This document shows positions 34,820 through 47,310 of a DNA stretch of 64,000 bases, one piece after another. Each line of letters begins with the position of its first letter. Position 1 is the first letter of the stretch. This DNA comes from Megamerina dolium (lineage: Eukaryota; Arthropoda; Insecta; Diptera; Megamerinidae). The position numbers and the translations under genes are program-made. Location: the NCBI GenBank assembly GCA_963854835.1, contig OY978528.1:11130242-11194241 (forward strand), written 5' to 3'. Under the pieces are notes generated by a model. The model had not been told where the DNA came from. It made no database searches and saw only the letters and a program-made list of their open reading frames with translations.

Positions 34820-35575
34820 TTGATAAATTTGTATGAAAAGTACCGTTAATCTCTAAGACAACATTCTCAAACTTTGTAGATTTCATTTTATCATCAAAAT
34901 AATATTATGCACCAAATTTGAAGACATTACGCTTATAAACGCAAAAAGTCGCCATACAAAATTTTCAGTATTATTAATAAAAATCAATAAATTTATATGG
35001 AAGCTATCAATAATTTGTAATATATTTCTGTGAAATGTAATTTTTTTTTATCACGATATTTTAATACACAAAATTTAAAGTCAATTTGTTTATAAAAAAT
35101 AGGAAAATTAAATTTTTTAAACCAACATCAACAAATTTGTATGAAAGCTACCATTATAATTTAATCCATAATTATGATATCTTGCTAATCTGATTTTTTA
35201 ATGAAACTAGTATTTCTTGCAAAATTTCAATTTATTCTATTCATATATAAATATAGTGCCCATACGAAATGTGAGTTTTTTAAAATAAAAATCAAGAAAT
35301 TTATATGAAAGCTACCCTTATAATTTAATTCATAATTATGATATTTTGCAAATTTGATTTCTTAATGAAACTAGTATTCCTTACAAAATTTCAATTCATT
35401 CTATTCATATATAAATATAGTTTCCATACGAAATATGAGTTTTTGAAAATACAAATCAACAAATTTGTATGGAAGATATGCATATTTTTAATTCTATTGT
35501 CATAAAAATTGTTGTGGAGGTATATGTGAGTATTTCTATAGAAAATATGAAATATAAATCTACAAATTTGTATGG
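34820..35575 (+). repeat. 165-bp tandem array R165
   Basis: AAATTTGTATGAAAGCTACC-type words start at 35132, 35297 and 35462, exactly 165 bp apart, with more decayed units before 35132. The units beginning 35132 and 35297 are very similar across their length (CATAATTATGATAT, AATGAAACTAGTATT, CATTCATATATAAATATAG-like blocks). It abuts the R2 array in the same orientation. Confidence 0.9.
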
Positions 35576-35709
35576 ATGAAATTGCAGTGATATATAGAGA
35601 CAGTTCATCATAAAAGAGAATGAAGTGACAACTTCGTATAGTTAATCTGCTAAAAAATCGATTTAATAAAGACAGCAACATAGATGTACACATAAATAAA
35701 TATATCAAT

Positions 35710-37770
35710 ATGCTATTTTCTTAAAAACATTTGAAATTTTAAATGTGATACAATATTGTAGAAAATTCTATTAGTCTATCACTATACTATCAGTTTAGTT
35801 GTTGATACTTCAACATCATCGACACTTGACTTACAGTCAAAAATTGCATAGAAAAACAATGAAAAGAAATTTCATGTCATGGGAAAACAATGACAATGTC
35901 AACGATTATAGCGACCATTCTTAGAAAATAATAATTATTATTATTATGTAGATATATGTAATATAATACCCACAAGTAGCTTGTACCACAAAATCTACTC
36001 CTCTATCTACGAGAGTCTCTATATACAACTATTTACATATGTTTATACATGTTCATTATAATATCATAGTAATGTAAAATTACTATATAGCATATTGTAC
36101 AAGCATATATTTGTATTCATCCCCAGTGAATACAATTTGAGCAGAATTGTGTTGGATTTTGATTGTTTGGTTGCGAGAACGAGATGCTGGGTTTGCTGGG
36201 TTTTTGAGGAGAGTGGCTGTGTGAGTGACTAAAACAAACCGAAAATTATTCGTATTTAAATCCAATTTTGGTTAAGTGCCTGATGAATGCCTGAGCACTT
36301 GGCTTGAATACGTCCTTCTTCTTTTTTATTTATTTTTTGATACATAATCCTAGTCGCTAGTGTACAACGCACGCTATTTACATTGTGATGGGATGGTGGA
36401 TGGAATTTAATTAAAATTCCAAAAATGTGAAAACAATGCGCGTACAATTTTCATCACATCAACATGCTAACTGCTGCTGCTGTTGCAGTTATCAATTGTG
36501 TTGCACTACTCGTTGCAAAGCATAGACAATATGTACTTAGTAGATCTCACTCCATCACAAGTGATATTCAAAGTGGTCGCAAGTGTTTGGCAAAGACTGT
36601 AGCTGTGAGTTTTGAGTATGGCTGTGGTCAAGGCGCAAGACACTGTTTATACTGCTACTGAACTTATAGCTGCTTCGTCTGTGTGACTGTGTGTGTGTGT
36701 GTGTGTGTGTTCGAATCCCCTAAAGCATGCAACATTTTTGTACATCTTATGCAAAATCAACATAGTAGCAACATGAAAAGTGTGAGAGTAAAGTGAAAAG
36801 GAAAGAAAAAAATATCGAAATGGTTACAATTAAAAAAAAAATTTGAATTTGCTGTTTTCTTAATTTTCTCTTATTTTCCTCTTATATTCTACTGAATTCC
36901 AATATATGCATATACTATAGTCTCTGTCCATTTCAACCATCCACCCCTCATTCATGTCATAGAGTAACAGCTTTGTATACTCACTTGTAAATTGTGCATT
37001 TATATTTAGTAGATGATTCTTTCTATAGCCAAGAATTTTAGTTTTTATTTTTGTTGTTGTTGTTGTTTTTTTTTTTTTTTGTTTGCTTATATTTTATACC
37101 AATCTTGCTTAAATAAACAATGAGAAAACATGAAGCAGCACATGACATAAGCACCAGCTGAGACCCAAGTAGTATCCACTAGCATTACGTACTAGCTTGT
37201 CGTATTGTCAAGTGTTGACATTTCAGATGGCATGCATACATATACAGAGGTACACCCTCACTCTTACAATATAAAGAATTGCCACTATGTTTGAATGTTC
37301 AAAAAAAAATAAAAATAAAAAATGCATATACTAAAAATTTATTGTTGTATACTTTCAGGCGTTCTCTTGCAAAATTTCCTTTTATACTATGCACTATGTA
37401 CTATGTACAGTATCTTTGCAATGTTTTGGGAATTTCAATAGATGTTTTTATTACAGATCGGCGATGGATGGTGATGTTGGTGGTGAGATGCATTTGGTGG
37501 TTGTAAGAAGCATTTATGGTCTTTTAGCAATTTCTTGTTGTTATTTATATATAGTGTTATCTTGAATGTGATATTAAGTTGAAAAAAAAAAAAAATAATA
37601 ATAATAATAATTGAAAAGCTAAATTTTAGTAATAATGAATCTTAGATACACTAAGACCGATAATTAGGCGTACTTTTGAAAAAAAAACCTCTTTCAGCTA
37701 AAAGATAAGCTTAATTATTATTCAATTTTAGAAAATATTAGTAAATTAATCAAAATAATCGATGTGCGGA
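35710..37770. other. AT-rich stretch with microsatellites, no gene seen
   Basis: (GT)n at 36688-36710 and a TTG plus T-run at 37050-37082. A slightly GC-richer patch at 36460-36660 has a 65-residue frame starting MLTAAAVAVINCVALL. It has no domain I recognise and no splice support. Confidence 0.45.
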
Positions 37771-37779
37771 GTTTCAGTC

Positions 37780-38340
37780 ATATAGTTTTATATGTTCATG
37801 AACAAAAGACAATCGAGGACATACTTTTGTATGAGAGCTAGGTGTAGTTTTCACTCAATTTAATAAATTTTTATATTCGTGCATCCATTAATAAATATAA
37901 TCATATATGACAAATTTAAGTTTGATAATAATAATATTTTCTTTATATTTTCGTATATGGAAGTATGAGTTTGTATGGGAAGTATACCTCGATTACATTT
38001 GATTAGTCTCATTTTTAAATATGTTCATTAATTAATAAATATAAGCACACATACCAAATTTTAGATTAATAACTTCATTTATTTGCGCACAACGTGTAAA
38101 AAACCCATTTAAGAATATACTTTTGTATGGGAGATAGGCGTGATTTTTATTCAATTTCATTCCATTTGCAAAATCATGTATTCTTTCATAAAAATAATGC
38201 TATACACCAAATTTCAGCTCTCCATATTGGTCACATCTCCATATGGATGGTGCAAACCGAGGTCAGAACTCAATATACCGTCTTTGAGTGTAGGGTATAC
38301 GAAAGTATACATATCGGTATATATTGCATATATATATAGC
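37780..38340 (+). repeat. 153-bp array R153B, second locus
   Basis: TTTGTATGRGAG-type starts at 37826, 37970 and 38122 (144 and 152 bp apart), with GGCGTGATTTTTATTCAATTT and CCAAATTTCAGCTC blocks as in the array at 21830-23000. Frames at 38127-38343 translate it. Confidence 0.8.
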
Positions 38341-38639
38341 TAAATATTATATTATTAAGATGGTAATATACAGTTAGCTGTTAATGTTTTAGCAATACTA
38401 CTTAAAAGAGTACTACTTATGCAATTGTAGTAATAATATTAGTCTCAAAGTAGTACGTACTATTCTTAATCTAAAAATTGTATATTTTCCTTGAAGTAAA
38501 TGATTTTTATTTGTATTTTTATATTATGAAACATCTGCTTCATTTTAATTTGATGTCAAACCTCATCGGATATATGCAATGTATAAAATGAGATCAGGAA
38601 TAACTTTTAAAATTATTCAGTATCACTTATTTCCTTCCA

Positions 38640-39050
38640 TGTTTGATGCTGAGAGAGTCGTGGTGTTATTTTTATGCTATATAAGACGAAGCACCCCTTT
38701 TATGGATGATAATTTATTTTTTAACTTAATTAAGTTTGGGAAAAATATGTTTAAGAGATAAAAATTAATGGGCGTCGGATCTATATTTCACCTACTCAAA
38801 GGCGATTCTTAGGAAGTTATATGGTAAGTTCTCGATTTTCATATATCTTTTGTGTTCGTTTTGTATGACAATCTCCTCAAGGCTTAAGGCAGATAAAGGG
38901 CAACTTGGAATGGAACTAATGGAAATTGGCGGTAAGTTTCATTCACCTAAGAAAATTTTTGATCAGTTATCGAGTTCTTTATAAATTGTGTGATGGTTTA
39001 AAGTTAATTATGTATGGGCGCCCCCCCTTAAGGGATGAAGATAGGGAGTA
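38640..39050 (+). repeat. R2 array, left part (interrupted by LINE L7)
   Basis: R2 words (GGGCGTCGGATCTATATT, TTTTGTATGACAATCTCC near 38860, TGTATGGGCGCC near 39010, GATGAAGATAGGGAG) run up to 39050, where a LINE tail begins. The array appears to resume near 39725-39860. Confidence 0.7.
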
Positions 39051-39720
39051 GGTTAGGTTAGGTTCGAGATGCCGCCCGTTGTTATACCGCCACGGGGATT
39101 ATCCCTTCACTTAGTTACTCGCTGAACCAACCGGAACGTTGAATGAATTTTAGGAGATTTACGATGTCGATCTGGGATAGTTGGGTTAGGTCACTCAGCT
39201 TATGTGTGTTCTAGAATTTTTTTTTTTCAATTTTGACTTAAAGCAAGGCGGGTACATAGTAGATGTGAGATCGTTTCAAGTTCCTCCTCATCTCTGTAGC
39301 TTCTGCAGAAGTCATGAGTGAGGTTGCCCAAACCTAATCTCACAGCGTGAGGACCTATGAGGCAGTGACCAGTGACCATTCCCACATAACTCGAAATGTC
39401 CAGCCTATTAAGATCGGCAAGCTTTCGTGAACGTTTCTTGCTGAGTAGGGGCCACAGCAATTTCGCCGTCCTACAGATGGGTGTATCCGTCCATTTTTTT
39501 TTTTTTTGAAGACGTTGGTGGTTATAACCTCCAAATTATGCTTACACGTGGCTATGGGGAGATCCCTAACAGAGAATTCTCCTGGGTTAGAAACTCTTTT
39601 GTACCGTGTCTTGCAAGCTCATCGGCTATGCAGTTTCCTCGTATACTCTTGTGTCCGGGTACACAGCACAGGAAAATATTGTGTATGTTGTCAAAAACAG
39701 CAATTTTCTAAGGAAACACA
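39051..39720 (-). pseudogene. LINE 3' end with RNase H tail, zinc finger and CCTAACC tail (copy L7)
   Basis: On the minus strand the sequence begins in RNase H at VPGHKSIRGNCIADELARHG, the last catalytic motif. It then passes a linker with SKKRSRKLADLNRL and YVGMVTGHCLIGPHAVRLGL, and a finger with DFCRSYRDEEELETISHLLC. The last stretch, LSDLTQLSQIDIVNLLKFIQ, ends in a stop near 39106-39108. The 3' UTR of about 55 bp carries GGGCGGCATCTCG and finishes in AACCTAACCTAACC. The finger has lost a cysteine (RSY for RSC), and frames shift, so it is non-functional. It is a different subfamily from L1 but closes like L2. Confidence 0.88.
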
Positions 39721-39724
39721 CTAA

Positions 39725-39870
39725 AGGAGTGGTGATAGAATGTAAGTTTGTTATCAGAAAAATCTATGAAAAAGATAATTAATAATGGTTAGTTATATAT
39801 TCGCTTTAGAGGTGAAATTTTATGGTTAAATTATGAGAAAAATAATGAAAACCAATTTTTTTCTAACTTT
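39725..39870 (+). repeat. R2 array, right remnant
   Basis: AGGAGTGGTGATAGAATGT and GGTTAGTTATATATTCGCTT continue the R2 pattern after the LINE, consistent with one array split by the insertion. Confidence 0.5.
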
Positions 39871-39879
39871 AGAGCTCCT

Positions 39880-41240
39880 AAGGTAGTTTCAAAATTTCAT
39901 CAATCGGAGCGAGTCTTTCTATTTTTGATTTTTTTTTTTATCAAATCGAATATCTTTAGCTTAAAAGAACATAAATTCGCATTCAAAACTTATCCCCTAT
40001 ACTTTTGACGCCCAACTTTAGGTACATACTTATGAAAAATTGTTTAATAAAATGTAATAATTTAAATGAAAACTTACTTAATTAATAAATATCTGCAAAC
40101 AAAAAAAAAAAAAAAAAAAAAATTAATAAAAGTTGAGTCAACAATTTCCTATCATAAAACTACATATCATCCTATTGTGTTTTCATTTTTACACAATTAT
40201 AATGCACATAAATACTTATCTTATACGACGACCTGCGGCGGTTATAAAATAATTTGCACTTCAACATACTTTTAACATACTCGTATGTATGAGTATGTAG
40301 AAAATAAGACATAGGTACTCGTATCTACAACACCTATATTCGTATGTATAGCATAGTATTCTGCAGTTATAAATTCTATACAAAACAATAAATACGAATA
40401 TACGAGTATACAACAATAATGATAATAGTGTTGTGAAAAAAAAAATAAAGAAAACAGAATTAAGCAAGTTTCAACTTTTAATTTTCACACTAATTATCTA
40501 CCAAACACCATCTTGAATGTTGACAATAAATTCTCAAGTTGACTGCAATGACGACGACGATGATGACGACGACGACGGTGCCAACGACAACGACAACAAT
40601 AAGAAATAAGTAATATGGAGTAATAAAAAGTAATGAAAGCTAGGATATTGCAAAAGAAGTGAAAGAAATTATTATCAATAGCTCAGAGTGAAATGCATAT
40701 AACTACTACTAACTGTAGCTGAAGTCTGTAGCCTAAATTTCAGTAAATCATTCGATGAAGTAGTCTTTCGGATTGAGTGCTTTAAATCCCTTGGAAGGCC
40801 CGAAAATGCTTCAGTCCAAGTTTACATCACCGATATAACTAATATATATGCTGTGGTACTACTAGATATAAATTAGAAGTGCAAAGTACAATTGCAATAA
40901 ACCTATACAAATAAACTAATATAGAATAACTCGACAAAAGTAATAACAACAAATTGCAATGGCAATAATAACAGACTGAAAACTTTGTCTATTTGATCCA
41001 CAAGAGATCTTATACCATTATTCATAGCCATATTAGTGCATATATAAATATAAATGTCTACGCTTATACATAATATCCCAGCAGTTAAAAGCTGTGATTC
41101 TGTATTGGTCTTATTGAGGGCACATGTTATCAAGTAAATTGTAGAGCTGACATCAATTAAGTGCAATATTATTGCAATTTCTAGCAATTATAGAGCTCCA
41201 AAATCATAAAGATTGCTTGTTTGATTTTCTATTTGAATTA
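39880..41240. other. AT-rich stretch with microsatellites, no gene seen
   Basis: A-run at 40100-40122 and a GAC/GAT/AAC run at 40548-40600. No gene supported. Confidence 0.5.
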
Positions 41241-41249
41241 AATATCTTA

Positions 41250-41930
41250 GCTTTCTGAGAGGCTCTATGAGGTGATGAAATGACATGATTCATGGTAGCC
41301 TTAGGAATGATCATAAGATCGCTTCAATATCAATTTGTTGATGTGAGAATGCTTTGAGCTTCTCAATTCTCCCTTTCAACACAGAACGCTGTGACTCTAA
41401 TACGTATGGTGGGTACCAAAGCGTGAGAGTAATGAAAAAGCATGTTGCCTAGTTAAAATGTAATCCCACACTCTGTTCACAAGCAGCTTTATGAGAGGCT
41501 CTATGAGCCGATTACACGACATGCCTCATGGTAGCCTTAACAATGAGCATAGTATTCACTTCTGATGAAGCGAACAATTTTGTCATGCATCTATTGGTTA
41601 CAAGAGCCCTGTAAGGATAAGACATCGATGAAGAAGTAATTCTCATGGGTAGAATCGAGTATGGAAAAACTGCCAGTGCTTTGGATTCAATCAAAATTAT
41701 GGATTAGATATTGCCAAAATTTTTAATGTGACGTGGGAAGAATTTATCCCTGATTTTTGCAGGATGAAAATGCCGGAGATATCCGAGATTTAATAATGGT
41801 GGAAACAAGAGCATCGTGAAGAAAGCCATCGCCATCAATGAGAAATAATTCTATGTTGATATGATTGAGGACTGGAAAAACGATCAGAGCATTGGATTCT
41901 ATATAAATGATATATTGATCATACTGATTT
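41250..41930. repeat. Degenerate ~210-230-bp tandem repeat, about three units
   Basis: GAGAGGCTCTATGAG plus CATGGTAGCCTTA occurs near 41258-41312 and again near 41490-41545, about 230 bp apart. Separately, AGAAGTAATTCT...TATGGAAAAACTGCCAG...GCATTGGATTC-like text occurs near 41630-41690 and near 41840-41905, about 210 bp apart. On the minus strand the second pair gives the similar peptides IESKALAVFP and IESNALIVFP in two frames (41512-41694 and 41744-41944). I do not recognise the unit. Confidence 0.6.
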
Positions 41931-41949
41931 GTTTGCTGGGCCAATGCGC

Positions 41950-42445
41950 TCTACACTCGCACTTAATGATTGTAATCACAAGAGAAGGTTCTGCGGCTGA
42001 TTTAATCGGCCCGGAGCTTGCTTTGCCACTACCCGGTGGGCCACGGTCAACAGCTGGGTTAATCTAGTCCATAAGTTGACCTGGCAGGTAGAGAGAGAGG
42101 CTGCAGATGGACAAAATCCATGTTACCTAACGTATCGGGTAAATCGTCGCATTTCCTCCTATCTCTAGGTAGAGGTCATTGCAGAATGCTAGCCGGCTTG
42201 GTAACAGGCCACTTTCTATGGGCAAAGCACACGAAGAGGTAGGAATAGGAGGCAGTACACTTTGCCCAGTCTGTGAAGAAGAAGATGACACGGCGGACCA
42301 CTTTTTATGTATATGCTCTGTTTTCGCTCGAATCAGATTTGAGGTCTTTGGCACTGACGTGCTGAGAGCTACAACTCTTGGGTCTTTAGCACCACAGGAT
42401 CTATTCCGATTTCTTTGGAGAACGGATAGATTTAAAACACAATAA
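41950..42445 (+). pseudogene. LINE RNase H tail to ORF2 C-terminus (copy L6)
   Basis: Plus-strand remnant: GSAADLIGPELALPLPGGP follows the position of the last RNase H motif. Next comes LGRGHCRMLAGLVTGHFLWA, then after a frameshift near 42236 a finger with STLCPVCEEEDDTADHFLC. It ends DLFRFLWRTDRFKTQ with a stop at 42443-42445. The HCxxL..LTGHF..HxxRxG and CxxCxEExD...HFLC order is the standard tail of RNase H LINEs. It is a third subfamily by sequence, truncated 5' and frameshifted. The last cysteine of the finger is followed by ICSVF where other copies have xCP. Confidence 0.82.
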
Positions 42446-42449
42446 AACG

Positions 42450-43580
42450 GAACACAGAATATGGAAAATTAGCTATAATTTCCATTAAGCGATTAAGTTC
42501 TGAGCTCGTCATCTTATAAAAATGAATATAATGATAACATAAGGTCACTCAGAACGTCAATTATGTCGAAAAGAGAGTATCACAGGAGCTTAACTTCATT
42601 CTGGGTAATGTATAATTTTTAATAACTTAATACGTGTGAAGCATTAATTCAAAAATTAACTACTAGTGCGGGTATATGATGGAAGCACGTATGATACACC
42701 TGACCTTTTGTATTGCCCGAAGAACGTGAGCAGTCGGACATCTGACTCATTATGAATACAGTCAATTGACACAGCTCGTTTACTTCATCACAAGACTAAT
42801 GATACTAGTAATTTAGATACAATTAATGGCGATGCCTGACCGACTTGATGCTACTACAGCAATAACAACACATTGAACCGCTCTTAGGCGCATATTTTAT
42901 AAATATTTAGTATATGAAGTTGCAGAAGAAGTAGTGAGCACTTGCACTGGTTGCTATACTAATGCTATATGTATATATAATCAGCATTAGAAATTTGCTA
43001 CAAGTTATATTCTTCGTACTGGTAAATACTGGCGTTAGAAGAATTGTAAACAAAATGCATAATTTCACACAAAAGTAAAATGATAAAGTAAAACAATAAG
43101 TGCAATAAATTTCAAGTGCTCATAATATAAAATTATGCATTTATGAATATATAAATACATACTTGTATAATATATGTACCATAAATATGGAATATATTAT
43201 ATATACAAGTTAGTAAAACAATGAATGAAAGTACTAAAAATCTAAATAAGCACAATGAATTCAAATGCAAAATGACTAAATCGTCAACTTAGTCTCAAAG
43301 TCTCATATTAAATTGTATAGTCTAAGAGAATGAAGGATAAAATTATTAATAGTATATTTAAATGCTAAACAGATTCAATAAAAGAGAGAAATATAAGTAT
43401 GAGTCAAGAAGATATTTCCTGGGAAACCTCGTGACTAGGGAATAGGGCGGTCGATGATGAAATAGGGAAAATATACTCAGATTTATCAGCAATAAATTTC
43501 TTCTTCAGATTTCCAATTTTCAGTAGTCTTGTGTCTAGATGGAAGTAAAATGCATATACGTATCCTAGTTACAATGATAT
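42450..43580. other. AT-rich stretch, no gene seen
   Basis: Nothing recognised; composition and short open frames look neutral. Confidence 0.45.
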
Positions 43581-43589
43581 ACCGCGCAA

Positions 43590-44590
43590 TTTTAGGACTG
43601 ATGAACCAGTCACAATACGATAACTCTCCAGTTACTAATACGATAACTCTCTGCTTAATTTTGAGATCCATTTCAAACCTTCTCGACTATCGCACATCCA
43701 TTTGGGCTCTCAGCTAATAGATTAGGTACTGTTTATTAGCTTCATTTATTAAGTTATTTATAAAGCTGCTCGTGAAAAGAGTGTTGGATTACATTTTAGC
43801 TAGGCAATGTGCATTTTCATTACTATCATGCTTTAGTAGCCACCATATTAGAGTCACAGCTTTCCATTTTGCAAGGGCATTGAGAAGCTCAAAGCATTCT
43901 TACACCAATACTTTGTTTTGAATAACAAGTTCATTAGACATGTTAAAGCTGTCTGATTGTCTAAGAGAAGCTATACATATGACGATACTCGGAAGTTATA
44001 ACTATAGTTATTACCATACCCTTATGCACTGTGACCAGATTTGATCTATTGTGCAGTCTTTGGGTAACCATAAATTTTTCATTTTTCCACAATTTATATG
44101 GAGGCACTGTACTGTATCACCAAAGTGGTTTAGTCTTTAGTCTGCCAAGAGCTTGAAATTCACAGAGAATGAACAGAATACTCAGAAGTTATTTAGACCA
44201 TTGAAATTGCTTTTTTTTTTTTTGGAAATACGCTCTTACATTCCGCATCTTCCATATTGAATCCAAATAGTATATTATAACTGTGAGTCCTATTTGAAAG
44301 TTATCTCGTCGTCCTGCCAAGCAGTGAGGTAACTGAAGAGAAATGCGAAATGCTTTGAAAAGGCTTTTTTGTTTGTGTATCTTGCAATCTCTTCAGGCTG
44401 CAATTCTCTCAAGAGCAAAGTTATATTCAGTGGATCTTGTCGATGACTGTAAAGCACGGAGAATTAAAAAAGCAAAAAATCCAGGCTCTTAATATGCCCA
44501 GTTAGGTCGCCCTTCTATTAACAGCAAAATAATATTGAGTGGATCCTATGATCATTCCTAAGGCTACTATGGGAAATGTCGTTTAATCGC
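43590..44590 (-). pseudogene. Highly decayed LINE RNase H region (copy L4)
   Basis: Co-linear at the DNA level with copy L1 (8300-9150) though no long frame survives. Matches in order are TTCTCGACTATCGCACATCC, ATTAAGTTATTTATAAAGCT, ATTAGAGTCACAG, GGCATTGAGAAGCTCAAAGC, CTGTCTGATTGTCTAAGAGA, GCATCTTCCATATTGAATCC, AACTGTGAGTCC, AATATGCCCAGTTAGGTCGC and ATCATTCCTAAGGCT. This is the oldest-looking LINE copy, recognisable only by alignment to L1. Confidence 0.75.
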
Positions 44591-44599
44591 CCCATACAG

Positions 44600-47090
44600 C
44601 TTCTCATAAAGCGTGTGTATGTTACTTTTAAGGTTTTACTCAAGATAGTTGCCACAAACTAAAGTTCTGTTTCGAATTACTCTCTGGCAATTTACTTCAT
44701 GGAAAATGCTATTACCTATTCCAGAATTGTAAGGCTTCCGAGGTTTTTCTCCACTTGGTGGAAGGTACATAAAATTATGCAAAAAATTTATGCATATTTA
44801 GAAATTCTAGAGTCGTGGACAAAAAAGGAGCAATGCCCTCTGCCATAGATTAAAAGCAAGGTCTTTACATATACATGAATTACATGGTTCACATTGAGTT
44901 CAAATTTATTTGATCAGTAGAGGTTTTTGCATATCAAAATGTGCTGTTGCTGGCCTAACTAATCCACTCGGAACAGTTACTTGTACTTGTCTAACTGTGT
45001 TTCACCCAACTAGGTTGCATTACTCAGCATCAGAAACTTCTCAGATAATCAAGGATAACTGATACATTGTAAATCTCTTCATAAGCGTCAATATGTAGCT
45101 AACAATTTGAAATACACGATGTCAGAGTTATGATTTTATTGCAGCCACAAATACCATGACATTGTTGCTGTTTGCTAGTGTACTAGTATGTAGTAGGTAT
45201 ACAATATTTGCATATATTTACTTACGCACCAACTACAGTTTTAGAGACTTTTGCAAATGTGATAAAGTGTAAGAGAAATATCTCTCTGTACAAAAATGTA
45301 TATATAATCCAGCAAGTAACAATGTTAACATTGCATCCGATACATGTGCTATGTACAAAAAGTATAAATGCATGCAATGAACATTTGATACAATTGGAAA
45401 AGGATATATGTATAGCATTCAAATACATGGTTGATCTATCGAGTGCACAGATAGGATTGTATGTGTGGCAAGTGTATCATGTTTTTGCCATGCCGCTGTA
45501 ACTCTAACTGGCTGCTAACATTCATACACTCGTATGTGCGAGAAAGTATGTGGAGGCGTTGTTGCCACTCTCCTCGCAATTATTGCAAAATTTTGTTACT
45601 TTATGTTGATATTATGTTATCCGTTTTGTTCATGTCGTACATACTTGTTATGCTTATGCCGATATGTATTGCTGGTTAGTTGCTTGGTTTCTGATTGTAT
45701 GGCTAGTTAGTTGACATTTTTATGATTTTTGTTTTTTGTTTTTATAATTTGATGTTTATATGACGTACATACAGATTGTCACATTGCGACTGCTTCTCTG
45801 GATTAGCTTACTTATTACTGATGATTGTCGGTGTTACTATTTCCTAATTGTATGGTCAAGTTGTTAGTGTGCTGTAATTCTTGTTTTAGTTAAGTGAAAA
45901 ATTCAATTTTACTCACAACTTAATCTTAATCTAAATCATCCCTTAATAGACACCACTTGAGAGATTTTGTCAACAATTAACCCCCAGTGTGTATAATCGT
46001 ACTTGATCCTTATGTCAATACAATCATCAAGTGCTGATTAATATTATTCACCAAACGGATAGGCTTGTTGTTGAGCACTCAGAGGGTGCACTGATTAAGA
46101 ACACTTAACCTCTTGTTCGCTTCGATCATGCATTCCATACTTCTGGAACTCAGACTCAGAGGTTTCCCATTGGTCTTTAGAAAAACAAAACTGCACTAGT
46201 TTTATGGGAGATTCAGAGGAAGAACTTTATTAAGCAGCCGTTGATCTGCTAGATCGAAGTTATTTCGTGAAGCCACTTCTATAAGACTTCTAATTGGCCT
46301 ACCGAAGAAAAAAAAATCCAAAAGCTTTATAGCAGTTTGCTTATACAATTGAGGGCATCGCTCTTATTTTGTAGTCTCTATAAGCTTCTTCTATCGACTC
46401 AAAAATAGTTTCGAGTAACTCAATGATTTCTCAGTCAAAATTGCTTCCACAAATCCTTTACGAAGGAAAAAGCGAAGTAGTCTAGATATGATCCAAAGAC
46501 ATTTTTCATGACATTTAATAAGAGTTACGCTCACCTTTTTGTTATTATTTTTGGACATATGACACCAGGCCTAGGACCCTTAAGGTCATTGAATTCCAAA
46601 AAAAAAAAAAAAACATGCACCTAATCGTTTTGTTCGAGCAAATATCTATCCCACTTGCTACAAAGCAATCGAACATCGTAGCAATAATGAGCACAATTTT
46701 ACCTTCTGGGAAATGGGTTGTTAGAACTTCATCATTATCCTTGATTTGTCATTAAAGATTTCTGATTTGCATCTAGTTCAGCTGTGCCTTTCTAATCAGC
46801 ATCAGCCATCTTATTACAAAAATCTTTTTAGAAGTCCGGTTCTTATCCATATTTATTTTATTATTACCTTTGCATTCGACGGCAGTTGAACCAGTCAACT
46901 TCCAATTGAGTTCGCTTCAGTAGCTTCCTATATTTTCTCAAAAGTTTCAAAAGCGTTCGACTAAGGTCAACGCGTCAACTAGTTTCGGACAAGGAGATCA
47001 CTAAATCATATCCTGCCTGTTTTGAGAGGTTTTCGACCTATTTCAATCAAGTCTAGCTCGATCGAAGTGCGAAATTCAATATAGCGCTGA
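44600..47090. other. Mostly unassigned; parts may be decayed transposons
   Basis: Between about 46050 and 47100 the sequence is less AT-rich and broken by stops in all frames, as in decayed mobile elements, but no motif is certain. Frames at 45208-45679 have no recognisable domain. Confidence 0.35.
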
Positions 47091-47099
47091 TTCGATAAG

Positions 47100-47310
47100 G
47101 AATCCTTGTTTAAGACCCGCCAACCAGTGACGTGATTTGCTGTCATATTATTTCACAATCCTTCTGGCTGCTCTTCACACCAAATACGGCAATTTTGATT
47201 CTTCACGTATCCATTCAACCAGAAATGAGCTTCGTAGCTGCCAAAAACAGTGGTGCCAAAAAGAAAGTTGCTAAAAAATCATTCGGTATTATTGAATAAC
47301 ATTTCTCCAG
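47100..47310 (-). pseudogene. Tc1/mariner-superfamily transposase fragment (M4)
   Basis: Minus strand reads SYEAHFWLNGYVKNQNCRIW then CEEQPEGL, a stop and NHVTGWRVL. This resembles the first catalytic region (DEAHFxLNGYVNKQNxRxW) of mariner-like transposases, with the catalytic Asp replaced by Tyr. Short, with stops on both sides. The rest of the transposase was not traced. Confidence 0.65.

Noticed and set aside
36464..36661. 65-residue frame beginning with alanine-rich hydrophobic residues, like a signal peptide
   Set aside because: The alanines come from a short GCT run; nothing downstream supports a secreted protein.
45208..45679. 97- and 72-residue plus-strand frames with minus-strand rivals
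   Set aside because: No domain or codon bias; overlapping open frames on both strands indicate chance.
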